Assembly: GCA_963794415.1 (NCBI GenBank)
Contig: CAWCDI010000005.1
Location: 248,001 to 312,000 of the forward strand
Direction of reading: 5' to 3'
Length of the DNA: 64,000 bases
DNA from: CAVPTL01 sp963794415
GTDB taxonomy: Bacteria > Actinomycetota > Thermoleophilia > Gaiellales > JAICJC01
Shown here: positions 16,931 through 26,339 of the stretch, one piece after another
Layout of the letters: every line of letters begins with the position of its first letter
Numbering within the stretch: position 1 is the stretch's first letter
Made by a program: the position numbers and the translations under genes
The notes under the pieces: generated by a model
What the model saw: the letters and a program-made list of their open reading frames with translations, nothing else
Told to the model about the DNA's origin: nothing
Database searches by the model: none

Positions 16931-17605
16931 CTATCCACGCTCGCCCCCGACGTCGATGCAGTACCCGACGCCCGCCACCGTGGCGATGATCCAGGGCTCG
17001 CCGAGGCGCTTTCGCAGCCCCGAGAGCGTGATGCGCACCGCGTTGGTGAACGGGTCGGCGTTCTCGTCCCACGCCCGCTCCAGGAGCTCCTCCGCGCTGA
17101 CGACCCCGCCCTCGGCAGCGACCAGCACCTCGAGCACCGCGAACTGCTTACGCGTGAGCGCGACGTAGCGGCCGTCGCGGTAGACCTCGCGCCGGAACGG
17201 GTCCAGGCGCAGCCCCGCGATCTCACGCACGGGGGGCCGGTGGTGGGCGCGCCTCCGGTCAAGCGCCCGCAGCCGCAGCACCAGCTCCTGCAGCTCGAAC
17301 GGCTTCGTGAGGTAGTCGTCGGCACCGAGCTCGAACCCGCGGGCCTTGTCATCGAGCCGGTCGGCGGCGGTGACCATGAGGATCGGCATGCCGCTCCCCG
17401 ACGCCACGATGCGCTCGGCGATCTCGTCTCCGGTGGGCCCGGGCACGTCGCGATCGAGCACGGCGATGTCATACGCATTGAACCTCAGGAGCTCGAGCGC
17501 GACGTTGCCGTCGCCCGCGATGTCGGCCGCGATCGCCTCCAGGCGCAGCCCGTCGCGGATGGCCTCTGCCATGTAGGGCTCGTCCTCGAGGATCAGCACA
17601 CGCAT
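16931..17605 (-). CDS. OmpR-family response regulator (CutR-like)
   Basis: 224 residues from ATG 17605. The receiver domain has the acidic pair in LILEDEP, the phosphoacceptor Asp in IAVLDRDVPG, a Thr in MVTAAD and the Lys in LTKPFE. The C-terminal winged helix (about 130-222) shows YVALTRKQFAVLEVLVAAEG and the conserved end VAGVGYCID. It is followed by its kinase and the MFS pump on the same strand and is divergent from the peptidase/exporter operon, with an 86-nt gap that may hold sites for both. Confidence 0.93.
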   Translation of the reverse strand: MRVLILEDEPYMAEAIRDGLRLEAIAADIAGDGNVALELLRFNAYDIAVLDRDVPGPTGDEIAERIVASGSGMPILMVTAADRLDDKARGFELGADDYLTKPFELQELVLRLRALDRRRAHHRPPVREIAGLRLDPFRREVYRDGRYVALTRKQFAVLEVLVAAEGGVVSAEELLERAWDENADPFTNAVRITLSGLRKRLGEPWIIATVAGVGYCIDVGGERG

Positions 17606-17691
17606 GCCCCGATGATAGGAGCTTCCGTGTTTCGCGGGCATATCGAAAACCGGAAACGTGGTGGCAACAGCCCGGGGCGTTCAATCGGGGC

Positions 17692-18726
17692 ATGACCACC
17701 AAACGGACTCTCAGAAGCCTCGCCGCCGCCGCGCTGGTCGTCGTCGCGGTGACCGCAGCGCTCGCCTACCGGTCGGCGACATCGTCGACCTCGACCTCCG
17801 CAATGCCGCTCTCGACCACCCTCCCCAGCGTGCATCGGCACGCACTGGACGAGGTAGCTCGGCCGCGACGACGCACAGCAGCGCTGCCCGGCCGAGTGTG
17901 GCCGGCAGCGGGTCAGGCGGCGCTCGCCCTCGGCGACGGATCGCGGATACACGCCGGCCCCGGCCAGCACCCCGCTCCAATCGCGAGCGTGGCAAAGGTG
18001 ATGACGGCCTACATCGTGCTGCGCGACCATCCGCTCGGCCGCGGTGGGAACGGCCCGGTGATCACGCTCACCCCCGCCGACGTCACGGACACCTTCCGGC
18101 GAAGTGCCCGCGGCGAGTCGATCGTGCCCGTGGCTGCCGGTGAGCGACTCACCGAGCGACAGGCGCTCGAGGCCCTGCTGCTGCCGTCGGCCAACAACAT
18201 CGCCGCCGTACTTGCCCGGTGGGATGCGGGCGCCCAGGCTCCATTCGTCGCGCGCATGAACGCCGCGGCGCGGTCGCTCGGCATGGCCCACACCCGCTAC
18301 ACCGACCCCAGCGGGTTCGACGATCGCACCGTTTCGACCGCCGCCGATCAGCTGCGGATCGTCCAGCGGGCAATGCGCGTTCCGGCGTTCGCGCGCATCG
18401 TCGCCACGCCCAGCGCGACGCTGCCGGTCGCCGGCACCGTCCGCAACACCAACACCCTGCTTGGACGAGACGGATTCGTGGGCGTGAAGACGGGCTCGGA
18501 CGCTGCGGCAGGTGGCTGCTTCGCGTTTCGTGCCATCCGCCCTATTCACGGCAAGCGCACCGTCATCACCGGCGTGGTGCTGGGCCAGCCCGGCGCCGAC
18601 CGCCTCGCCGCCGGGCTCGAGGCCGCCGACGCCATGGTCGACCGTCTCACCGGCCGGCGCGACGCGCCAGATCACCGCCGGGGGCAGCTCCCGCCGCCGT
18701 CGATTCCACTCGAGGAGGACTCATGA
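17692..18726 (+). CDS. D-alanyl-D-alanine carboxypeptidase family protein (peptidase S11)
   Basis: 344 residues. An N-terminal membrane anchor or signal (SLAAAALVVVAVTAALAY) and a ~45-residue Ser/Thr linker precede a penicillin-binding-protein fold with all three signatures: SVAK (SxxK, catalytic Ser), SANN (SxN) and VGVKTGSD (KTG). It should act outside the membrane on peptidoglycan stem peptides, trimming the terminal D-Ala, or be a related beta-lactam-sensitive hydrolase. Its stop overlaps the next lipoprotein start (ATGA), placing it first in a five-gene exporter operon. The linkage may mean the exporter works through, or must be coordinated with, the wall. Confidence 0.9.
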   Translation: MTTKRTLRSLAAAALVVVAVTAALAYRSATSSTSTSAMPLSTTLPSVHRHALDEVARPRRRTAALPGRVWPAAGQAALALGDGSRIHAGPGQHPAPIASVAKVMTAYIVLRDHPLGRGGNGPVITLTPADVTDTFRRSARGESIVPVAAGERLTERQALEALLLPSANNIAAVLARWDAGAQAPFVARMNAAARSLGMAHTRYTDPSGFDDRTVSTAADQLRIVQRAMRVPAFARIVATPSATLPVAGTVRNTNTLLGRDGFVGVKTGSDAAAGGCFAFRAIRPIHGKRTVITGVVLGQPGADRLAAGLEAADAMVDRLTGRRDAPDHRRGQLPPPSIPLEEDS

Positions 18727-19241
18727 GACTCGCTCTACGCCCGCTGGCCGCTCTCGCCATGCTCGCCGCGATCGCCGGAGGCTGCGGGCACGCGGCCCGC
18801 AGCACCGGCAGCGACGCAACCGCCGCCACGCGCAGCCGCGCGGTGAAGTTCTCGGAGTGCATGCGCGCCAACGGCGTCAGCGCGTTCCCCGATCCCGACG
18901 CCTCCGGTGATCTCACCATGGACGGCATCGCAAACGGCTCGTCGATCGACACGAGCTCGGCGACGTTCGAGCGGGCATTCACCGCCTGCAAGCATCTGGA
19001 GCCGCCAGGATTCACAGGCGGCAAGGTGACGTCCCAGCAGCGCACGGCGCGGCTCGCCTTCGCGGCGTGCGTTCGCAAGAACGGCGTGCCGGACTTTCCC
19101 GACCCCACGCCCAACGGGCCGCTCGTGGACACAAACCGCATTCCGTCGTCGTCAACGGCGACCGGCATGAGCAACCTGAATGCCGCGATGCAGAAGTGCA
19201 GCGCATACGCCGCGGCCGCCGGTGTGAAGGCGGGCCAGTGA
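18723..19241 (+). CDS. Lipoprotein with two conserved C-x-R-x-x-G-V-x-x-FPDP repeats
   Basis: 172 residues. The lipoprotein signal ends in the lipobox IAGGC (Cys about residue 21). The mature part holds two copies of a short motif, CMRANGVSAFPDP (about 42-54) and CVRKNGVPDFPDP (about 116-128), each a Cys followed by Arg/Lys, Asn-Gly and Phe-Pro-Asp-Pro. This motif is known from actinobacterial lipoproteins encoded beside MacAB-like exporters; the function is not established. It overlaps both neighbours by 1-4 nt and is therefore probably a structural accessory of the exporter. Confidence 0.82.
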   Translation: MRLALRPLAALAMLAAIAGGCGHAARSTGSDATAATRSRAVKFSECMRANGVSAFPDPDASGDLTMDGIANGSSIDTSSATFERAFTACKHLEPPGFTGGKVTSQQRTARLAFAACVRKNGVPDFPDPTPNGPLVDTNRIPSSSTATGMSNLNAAMQKCSAYAAAAGVKAGQ

Positions 19242-20319
19242 TGCGCACGGCGTGGGTGGCGGCCGGCGTCGTGGCGGTGGTCGCGGTGGGAGGGACGGTT
19301 GCGGTGGTTGCCACGGCCAGCGGTGGCGGGGCGGCCGCGGCGGCCCAGGAGCTCCCTGCGACCACCGCGGCCGTGGAGCGGGGTCCCCTCTCGGACACGG
19401 TCTCCCAGTACGGGACGCTCACCTACCGAGCGCGAGCGGACGGCTCGCCGTACCAGGTCATCAACCGGGCGTCGGGGACGTACACGCGGCTGCCCGCGGC
19501 AGGCGAGCGGGTGGGCTGCGGCGATGTGCTCTACCGCGTGGACAACCACCCGGTGGTGCTGCTCTGCGGCCAGGTGCCGGCGTATCGGCCGCTCTCGACC
19601 GGCGACAGCGGGCCAGACGTCGCCGAGCTCAACGCCAACCTGGTGCGTCTGGGGTATGCGACCCCGGCGCAGCTCACTCCGTCGAGCGGCTTTAGCCCGG
19701 CAACGGCGGCAGCGCTCGAGAAGCTCCAGTCCGGGCTTGGTGAGGCGCCAACCGGGTCGCTGGCTCTCGGCCGGGCGGTGTTCTTGCCCGAGGCGGTGCG
19801 AGTGGCGGGCGTCTCCAGTGAGCTGGGCGGATCGGCCGTGCCGGGGACGCGCGCGATGTCCGCCACCTCCGGCACGCTCGAGGTGCAGCTCGCCCTCGAC
19901 CCGTCGCAGCAGGGAGCCGTGCGGCAGGGCGATCGAGCCCGGATCACCCTGCCGGACAACCGGACGGTGACGGGGAAGGTCGACCGGGTGGGCACCGTGG
20001 CCCAGGCTGCATCGGGCCAAAATGCGGGCGCAGCGACCATCCCGGCCTCGATCAGCCTCGATCACCCGCGACAGGCGGGTGGCCTCGATCAGGCTCCCGT
20101 GCAGGTCGCGATCACCACTGCCGGCGCCGCGAACGCGCTGAGCGTCCCGGTCACCGCGATCGCAGGCAAGCCCGGTGGCGGGTTCGCGGTGGAGGTCGTG
20201 GGCGCGGCCGGCCGGCGCGACCTGGTGCCGGTCACCCTCGGGCTGGTCGACACCGCGGCGGGGCGGGTGCAGGTCGAGGGCGATCTGCGCGCCGGTGAGC
20301 GCGTGGTGGTGGGGTCGTC

Positions 20320-20323
<4 letters not shown>
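19241..20323 (+). CDS. Periplasmic-adaptor-type protein with peptidoglycan-binding domain
   Basis: 360 residues. The N-terminal anchor (WVAAGVVAVVAVGGTVAVV) precedes an adaptor start (TTAAVERGPLSDTVSQYGTL), then a peptidoglycan-binding-1 type domain (about 113-180, with LSTGDSGPDVAELNANLVRL). A beta-barrel/membrane-proximal region follows (ARITLPDNRTVTGKVDRVG and the C-terminal RVQVEGDLRAGERVVVGSS). This is the actinobacterial version of MacA/HlyD adaptors, in which the wall-binding domain replaces the hairpin. It sits between the lipoprotein and MacB-type ATPase and overlaps both. Confidence 0.86.
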
Positions 20324-21014
<691 letters not shown>

Positions 21015-21018
<4 letters not shown>

Positions 21019-22229
21019 GCGAGCGGCTGGCACTGCGCGACGGGCTGGGAGTGGCGAGCGTCGGGCTGCGGACCCGCCCGCTTCGCGCTGCGCTCTCGGC
21101 GGTCGGGATCGCGATCGGCACGGCGGCGATCGTCGGGGTGCTCGGACTGTCGTCCTCGTCCCAGGCCGGGCTGATTGCCGAGATCAACCAGCTCGGCACC
21201 AACCTGCTCACCGTCGAGCCGGGGCAGAGCCTCACCGGCGGCCCCGCACAGCTGCCGCGCGAGGCGCCGGCGCGGATCACGCTCCTCGGCGACGTGCAGG
21301 GGGTGGCCGACACCGCGCTGATGAAGGACACCTACGTCTATCGCAGCTCGCTCGTCCCGGTGGGTCAGACCGGCGGCCTCCAGGTGCGCGCCACCAGCCT
21401 CGACCTGCTCTCCGTGTTGGGTACCGGCCTCGCACGAGGCGCCTGGCTCAACAACGGCACGGCCCGGCTGCCCGTGGCGGTGCTCGGCTCCGTCGCCGCA
21501 CGCCAGCTCGGCATCGATCGGGTGGCGCCCGGCCGGCAGGTGTGGCTCGGCGGGCAGTGGTTCAGCGTGGCGGGCATCCTGCAGCCGTCGCCGCTCACGC
21601 CGGAGATCGACGTGAGCGCGCTGATCGGGTACCCCGCGGCCGCGAGGTACCTCGGGTACGCCGGCGTGGCCGGCGGAAGGCGGGCGCAGGGGCCGCCGAG
21701 CACCATCTACGTGCGTGCCGCCACCGGTCATGAGGCGGCGGTGCAGTCGCTCCTGGCGCGGACTGCCAACCCGCCGGCGCCGTACGAAGCGGCTGTGAGC
21801 CAGCCGTCCGATGTGCTCACCGCACGCGCGGCGGCGGCGGGGGCGTTCAACAGCCTCTTCCTCGGCCTGGGCGTGGTCGCGTTGATGGTCGGTGCCGTCG
21901 GAGTCGCCAACATCATGATCATCTCGGTGATGGAGCGACGATCGGAGATCGGCTTACGCCGCGCGCTCGGAGCGACCCGGAGCCAGATCCGCACGCAGTT
22001 TCTGGCCGAGTCGATCCTCCTCGCGCTGATCGGCGGCGTCGTGGGTGTGCTGGCGGGCGCAGCGGCGACAGCTGTCTATGCGAGCTCGAAGAGCTGGACG
22101 GTGGTGATCCCGCTCGAGGCCTGGGTAGGCGGCATCGCCGCGGCGATCGTGATCGGCGCCCTCGCCGGCCTGCTGCCGGCGATCCGGGCGTCGCGCATGC
22201 CGCCGACCGTGGCGCTGCGAACAGTGTGA
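21015..22229 (+). CDS. ABC transporter permease, MacB-type
   Basis: 404 residues. One N-terminal helix (LSAVGIAIGTAAIVGVLGL), a large external MacB-core domain (about 50-270) and three C-terminal helices of the FtsX domain (LFLGLGVVALMVGAVGVANI, SILLALIGGVVGVLAGA, AWVGGIAAAIVIGALAGLLP). Conserved MERRSEIGLRRALGAT, the coupling loop, is present. With the ATPase, adaptor and lipoprotein it forms a tripartite-like efflux system adapted to a one-membrane cell. Substrate unknown. Confidence 0.92.
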
Positions 22230-22242
22230 GTAAGCTGGCGCG

Positions 22243-23211
22243 ATGATCGACACCTCACAGGAGCGAGACGGCGTGCCGGCGATCGTCGTGGACACGGGCG
22301 CGCTCAGCGTCTCGATCATCCCCGCCGCCGGCGCCAAGATCCACGAGCTCATCCATGCGCCGAGCGGCTTCGACCTGCTGTGGAAGAACCCCCGCGTGCC
22401 GCTGCGCGCGACGCACCCCGGCCCGAACTTCGACGACGTCTGGAGCGGCGGCTGGGACGAGCTCTTCCCCACCGACCCGGCGTGTACCGTCGGCGACAAC
22501 ACGTTTCACGACCACGGCGACCTGTGGCACGGACCGTGGGAGTGGGACGTCGTGGAGGACGGCCCGGAGCGGGCCGAGATCCACCTCTCGCGCCACACCG
22601 TCGCGCTGCCATGCCTCATGGAGAAGTGGATCACCTTCGAGCGCGGATCGCGGGCAATCGGGTTCCGGCACCGGCTGACCAACCTCGGCCACCAGCCGAT
22701 CGAGTTCGACTGGAGCCTGCACGTGGCGCACGCCATCGCAGCCGACTCGCGGATCCATCTCGCGCCCGAGGTGATGACGGCCGAGCCCGAGCAGGCGGGG
22801 AGGTTTGCCGCCTCGCCCGACGCCATCGGCTGGCCGGTGCACGGCGACATCGACATGGCCGCGGTGCTGCCGCCCGAGAGCGGCGGGCTCGAGTGGCTTC
22901 ACCCGCGCGGGCTCGTGGGTGGGTGGTGCGCCGTGACCCATCCGTCGCACGACGTGGGCCTGGGGATCGAGTGGGATCCCGAGGTGTTCAAGACGGTGTG
23001 GGTGTGGGGCGTCTACGGCGGGTGGCGGGGCCACTACGTGCTGCTGACCGAGCCGTCCACCAGCCCTCCCGGCGGCCTTGCGAAGAACGTCGAGCGCGGC
23101 GCTTCGGCGCGGCTCGACGGGCTGGCGGTGCTGGAGACTCGCGTGCGCTCCGTGGTGCTTGAGGGAGTGGCCGAGCCGGTGCCGGCCGACGTGCGGCCGG
23201 GAGGCTGGTAG
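22243..23211 (+). CDS. Galactose-mutarotase-fold protein (aldose 1-epimerase-like)
   Basis: 322 residues. The sequence has the order of a mutarotase-superfold beta-sandwich: an opening that recalls aldose epimerases (SIIPAAGAKIHELIHAPSG), then WSGGWDELFPTD, HDHGDLWHGPWEWDV with paired His, ITFERGSRAIGFRHRLTNLG and YHG/HYVLLTEPS near the end. The catalytic His/Glu of true galactose mutarotase cannot be placed with certainty. It may act on a sugar or sugar phosphate, or be a carbohydrate-binding relative. It lies 13 nt after the exporter operon and is convergent with the methyltransferase gene. Confidence 0.7.
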   Translation: MIDTSQERDGVPAIVVDTGALSVSIIPAAGAKIHELIHAPSGFDLLWKNPRVPLRATHPGPNFDDVWSGGWDELFPTDPACTVGDNTFHDHGDLWHGPWEWDVVEDGPERAEIHLSRHTVALPCLMEKWITFERGSRAIGFRHRLTNLGHQPIEFDWSLHVAHAIAADSRIHLAPEVMTAEPEQAGRFAASPDAIGWPVHGDIDMAAVLPPESGGLEWLHPRGLVGGWCAVTHPSHDVGLGIEWDPEVFKTVWVWGVYGGWRGHYVLLTEPSTSPPGGLAKNVERGASARLDGLAVLETRVRSVVLEGVAEPVPADVRPGGW

Positions 23212-23214
23212 AGA

Positions 23215-23994
23215 TCAGCCGGCCTCGGCGATGAGCGCGAACTTGCGCACGCGACCCGTGGCCAGCCAGTCGCACCACATCTCGTGCGCGCAGATGAGGT
23301 CATCGACGACTGGGTGGCCCAGCTCCTCTGCGATCGCTGCGCGGTCTGCCTCGAACGCCGCGGTCAGGCGCTTCGCCGCCTCGAGGTGGGCGCGGCTCAC
23401 GTCCTCCTCCCAGCTCACCCGTAGCCCCTCGGCCCGAAGAAGCGTGCGCATCTCATCCAGCGGCGTCAGCCACACAGTGTCGGTCGCAGGCATCCGCTCA
23501 CGCTCGGCATCGGTCAGCGGGCTCCCCTCCTCCAGCGTGAACGCGAACCGGCCGCCCGGCGCGAGCGACCGTGCAACCGCTCGCAGGAGCGGCGCCTTCT
23601 CACGAAACGCAAGCATGGTCTCGAGCAGCAGCACGACCTCGAACTCGCCCGGGGGGAGCGGCGGCACCCGGCCGGCCACGAACCGGCACGGAAGATCACC
23701 CGCGCGCGCACGCGCGATGTCCACCGCAGCCGGGCTCGCGTCGATCCCGAGGTAGTCGCAGCGCAGCTCCCGCGCGATGTACCGCCCCGGCCCCGCCACC
23801 CCGCAGCACAGATCGAGCACCGAGACGCCCGGCCCCGCGCCCGCCCGCTCTGCCAGGGCTCTGATCTCGCCCGCCAGCATGAAGCTCTCCTGCTCCACGT
23901 ACTCGCCCGGCGCATAGGCGCTCTCGCGCGCGTGACGCAGCGCACGCTCGTACGCGCCACGGTCGTCCTCGAGAATCCGATCTGATGCATCCAC
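23215..23994 (-). CDS. Class I SAM-dependent methyltransferase
   Basis: 259 residues from GTG 23994, with GGAGGT seven bases upstream. The SAM-binding motif I is VSVLDLCCGVAGPGRYIA, motif II-like YLGIDASPAAVDIAR, and the post-motif VVLLLETMLAFREKAPLL. The C-terminal half (LRVSWEEDVSR, AAFEADRAA) resembles small-molecule methyltransferases of the UbiE/coclaurine class. It is divergent, by 14 nt between start codons, from the large phosphatidyltransferase/sulfatase gene, so the two may share control and pathway. The substrate cannot be told. Confidence 0.85.
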   Translation of the reverse strand: MDASDRILEDDRGAYERALRHARESAYAPGEYVEQESFMLAGEIRALAERAGAGPGVSVLDLCCGVAGPGRYIARELRCDYLGIDASPAAVDIARARAGDLPCRFVAGRVPPLPPGEFEVVLLLETMLAFREKAPLLRAVARSLAPGGRFAFTLEEGSPLTDAERERMPATDTVWLTPLDEMRTLLRAEGLRVSWEEDVSRAHLEAAKRLTAAFEADRAAIAEELGHPVVDDLICAHEMWCDWLATGRVRKFALIAEAG

Positions 23995-24008
23995 AGTAAC
24001 TACCTCCG

Positions 24009-26339
24009 ATGATCGCTTACGGAGGGAAGCTGCGGGCGGTTCTTGACGCCCCGATGATCGTCCTGGCAGCGCAGGCGCTGCTCCTCGCCGCGCTCGCAGC
24101 CAGCGTCGGTCTGGGCGGTGCCGGCTGGGTCACCGGGCTCGCCTGCGGCGTCGTCCTCACGGTGGCCCTCGCCCGCGGGATGACGCTCTTCTCCGAGACC
24201 CGCCTGACGGCCGCGACGTGGATCACGCTGACCCGCGCGACGCTCGCGGTGGGGGTGGCGGCGCTCACCGCCGAGTCCCTCGCACGGTCGATCTCCCCGT
24301 GGCCGCTGGTCGCACTCGCCACCGTCGCGATCGGGCTGGACTGGGTCGATGGCCAGCTCGCCCGCCGCACCGAGACCGAGTCGCGGCTCGGCGCGAGGAT
24401 GGACGGCGAGGTCGATGCGTTTCTGATCCTCGTCCTGAGCGTGGCTGTCGCTCCTACCGCCGGCGCCTGGGTGCTCGCGATCGGCCTTGCCCGCTACGTG
24501 TTTCTCGCCGCCGGATGGGTGCTGCCGTGGATGCGCGCCGAGCTGCCGCGGCGCGACTGGCGAAAGACCGTCACCGCGGTGCAGGGCGTCGTGCTGGTCG
24601 TGGCCGCGACGGATGAGCTGCCGCTCACCGTCACGCGGGTCGCGCTGGCCGGTGCGCTGGTGCTGCTGGCCGAGTCGTTCGGGCGCGATGTTCTCTGGCT
24701 CTGGCGCCGTCGCACCGCAGAGATCTCGGCATCCCCGCGCGTGATCCACCCCGCGCTCACCGTCGCACTCACGGTCGCCGCCGTCCTCATCGTCTGGGCC
24801 GTGCTGGTGGTGCCGAGCGAGCCGGTGCTGCTCACGCCCGACGTGTTCTTCCGGCTCCCGCTCGAGGCGCTCGTGATCGTCCTCTGCATCCTCGCGCTGC
24901 CCCGCCGGGCCAGCCGGATCCTCGCGCTGATCGTTGGCCCGCTCCTGGGCGCGCTGCTCGTCCTCAAGCTGCTCAACTACGGCTTCTTCACGGCGTTTGA
25001 CCGGCCGTTCAACCCCATCGAGGACTGGTCGTACCTCTCCATCGGCAAGGAGACGCTGCGCGACACCGAGGGCCCGGCCCGCGCCAACCTCGCCGTCGCC
25101 GGCATCGCGGTAGCCGTGATCGCCGCCCTGGTGCTGCCGGCCCTCGCGCTCGTTCGCCTGAGCGGGGTCACGGCCCGCAACCGCCGCACCTCGGTGGTGA
25201 CGGTGGCCGTGTTCGGCGTCGCCTGGCTCACCCTGCGGATCGCCGGCGCGCAGCTCATCGGCGGTGTGCCGGTGGCCTCGATGAGCGCCGTGGGCCTGGC
25301 CGAGCACGAGGTGCACGCCGTGCAATCGACCCTCGACGATCCCGCCAGGTTTGCGGCCATGATCCGCCACGACCGCTACCACGGGGCGCCTCCGGCCGGG
25401 CTTCTGAGCGCGCTCAAGGGCCACGACGTGCTGCTGGTGTTCGTCGAGAGCTACGGCAAGTTCGCGGTGCAGAACTCCTCCATCTCGGGCCCAGTGGACA
25501 CCGAGCTGCACCAGGGCACGCAGCAGCTGAGCGCCGCCGGGTTCTCGGCCCGCAGCGGCTGGATGCAGTCGCCGACGTTCGGCGGCATCAGCTGGCTCGC
25601 GCACTCCTCCATGCAGTCGGGCCTCTGGGTGAACTCCAACAACCGCTACGACCAGCTGATGTCCACCAACCGGTTCACGCTCAGCAAGGCGTTCAAGAGC
25701 GCCGGCTACCGGGTGGTCGATGACGTGCCCGCCGACGACCGGCCGTGGGGCTCCGGCCTCTCGTTCTACCACTGGGACAAGGTCTACAACCGGCTCGACG
25801 TGGGCTACCACGGCCCGACCTATGCGTACGCCCCGCTGCCCGACCAGTTCCTGTACCTGGCCCTGCAGCGCCAGGAGCTCTCCAAGCCGCACCATCAGCC
25901 GCTCTTCGCCGAGATCGACACCGTCTCGAGCCACTGGCCGTGGACGAAGATCCCGCCGCTGATCCCGTGGAGCGAGGTTGGCAACGGGTCGGTCTACAAC
26001 AGCCTCCCAGTCGATCGCATCGGCTCCCAGAACGTGGTCGAGGGCTACGGGCACTCGGTGGTGTACTCGCTGAAGGCGCTCTTCTCGTTCGTGACGCACT
26101 ACGCCGACCCGAACCTCGTGATGGTGGTGCTGGGCGACCATCAGCCGGCCCACCAGGTGAGCGGCCTGGGCGTCGATCACGACGTGCCGATCTCGATCAT
26201 CGCCCACGATCCGAAGGTGCTGGCGCGCACGGCCTCGTGGGGCTGGGGGCCTGGGATGCGCCCTGCGAGCACGGCGCCGGTGTGGCGGATGAGCTCGTTC
26301 CGAAACCGGTTCCTCAGCACGTTCAGCGCGAAGCAGTGA
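24009..26339 (+). CDS. Fused CDP-alcohol phosphatidyltransferase / sulfatase-fold membrane protein
   Basis: 776 residues. Residues about 15-240 are a membrane CDP-alcohol phosphatidyltransferase with an intact catalytic motif DG-x2-AR-x8-G-x3-D-x3-D (DGQLARRTETESRLGARMDG, then EVD). Four or five further helices follow (about 245-410). Residues about 470-770 are an alkaline-phosphatase/sulfatase-fold domain like lipoteichoic acid synthase: LLVFVESYGKFAVQ, SPTFGGISWLAHSSM, AEIDTVSSHWPW and VMVVLGDHQPAHQV (metal-binding DH). One chain thus appears able to make a phosphatidyl-type lipid and transfer or cleave a phospho-head group outside. It is followed by an acyltransferase overlapping by 4 nt. 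Confidence 0.88.
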   Translation: MIAYGGKLRAVLDAPMIVLAAQALLLAALAASVGLGGAGWVTGLACGVVLTVALARGMTLFSETRLTAATWITLTRATLAVGVAALTAESLARSISPWPLVALATVAIGLDWVDGQLARRTETESRLGARMDGEVDAFLILVLSVAVAPTAGAWVLAIGLARYVFLAAGWVLPWMRAELPRRDWRKTVTAVQGVVLVVAATDELPLTVTRVALAGALVLLAESFGRDVLWLWRRRTAEISASPRVIHPALTVALTVAAVLIVWAVLVVPSEPVLLTPDVFFRLPLEALVIVLCILALPRRASRILALIVGPLLGALLVLKLLNYGFFTAFDRPFNPIEDWSYLSIGKETLRDTEGPARANLAVAGIAVAVIAALVLPALALVRLSGVTARNRRTSVVTVAVFGVAWLTLRIAGAQLIGGVPVASMSAVGLAEHEVHAVQSTLDDPARFAAMIRHDRYHGAPPAGLLSALKGHDVLLVFVESYGKFAVQNSSISGPVDTELHQGTQQLSAAGFSARSGWMQSPTFGGISWLAHSSMQSGLWVNSNNRYDQLMSTNRFTLSKAFKSAGYRVVDDVPADDRPWGSGLSFYHWDKVYNRLDVGYHGPTYAYAPLPDQFLYLALQRQELSKPHHQPLFAEIDTVSSHWPWTKIPPLIPWSEVGNGSVYNSLPVDRIGSQNVVEGYGHSVVYSLKALFSFVTHYADPNLVMVVLGDHQPAHQVSGLGVDHDVPISIIAHDPKVLARTASWGWGPGMRPASTAPVWRMSSFRNRFLSTFSAKQ

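Noticed and set aside
17606..17691. PhoP-like direct repeats in the gap between response regulator and peptidase genes
   Set aside because: Short GAAAC-type elements are visible (CGGAAACGTGG) but spacing and copies are not regular enough to claim a binding site.
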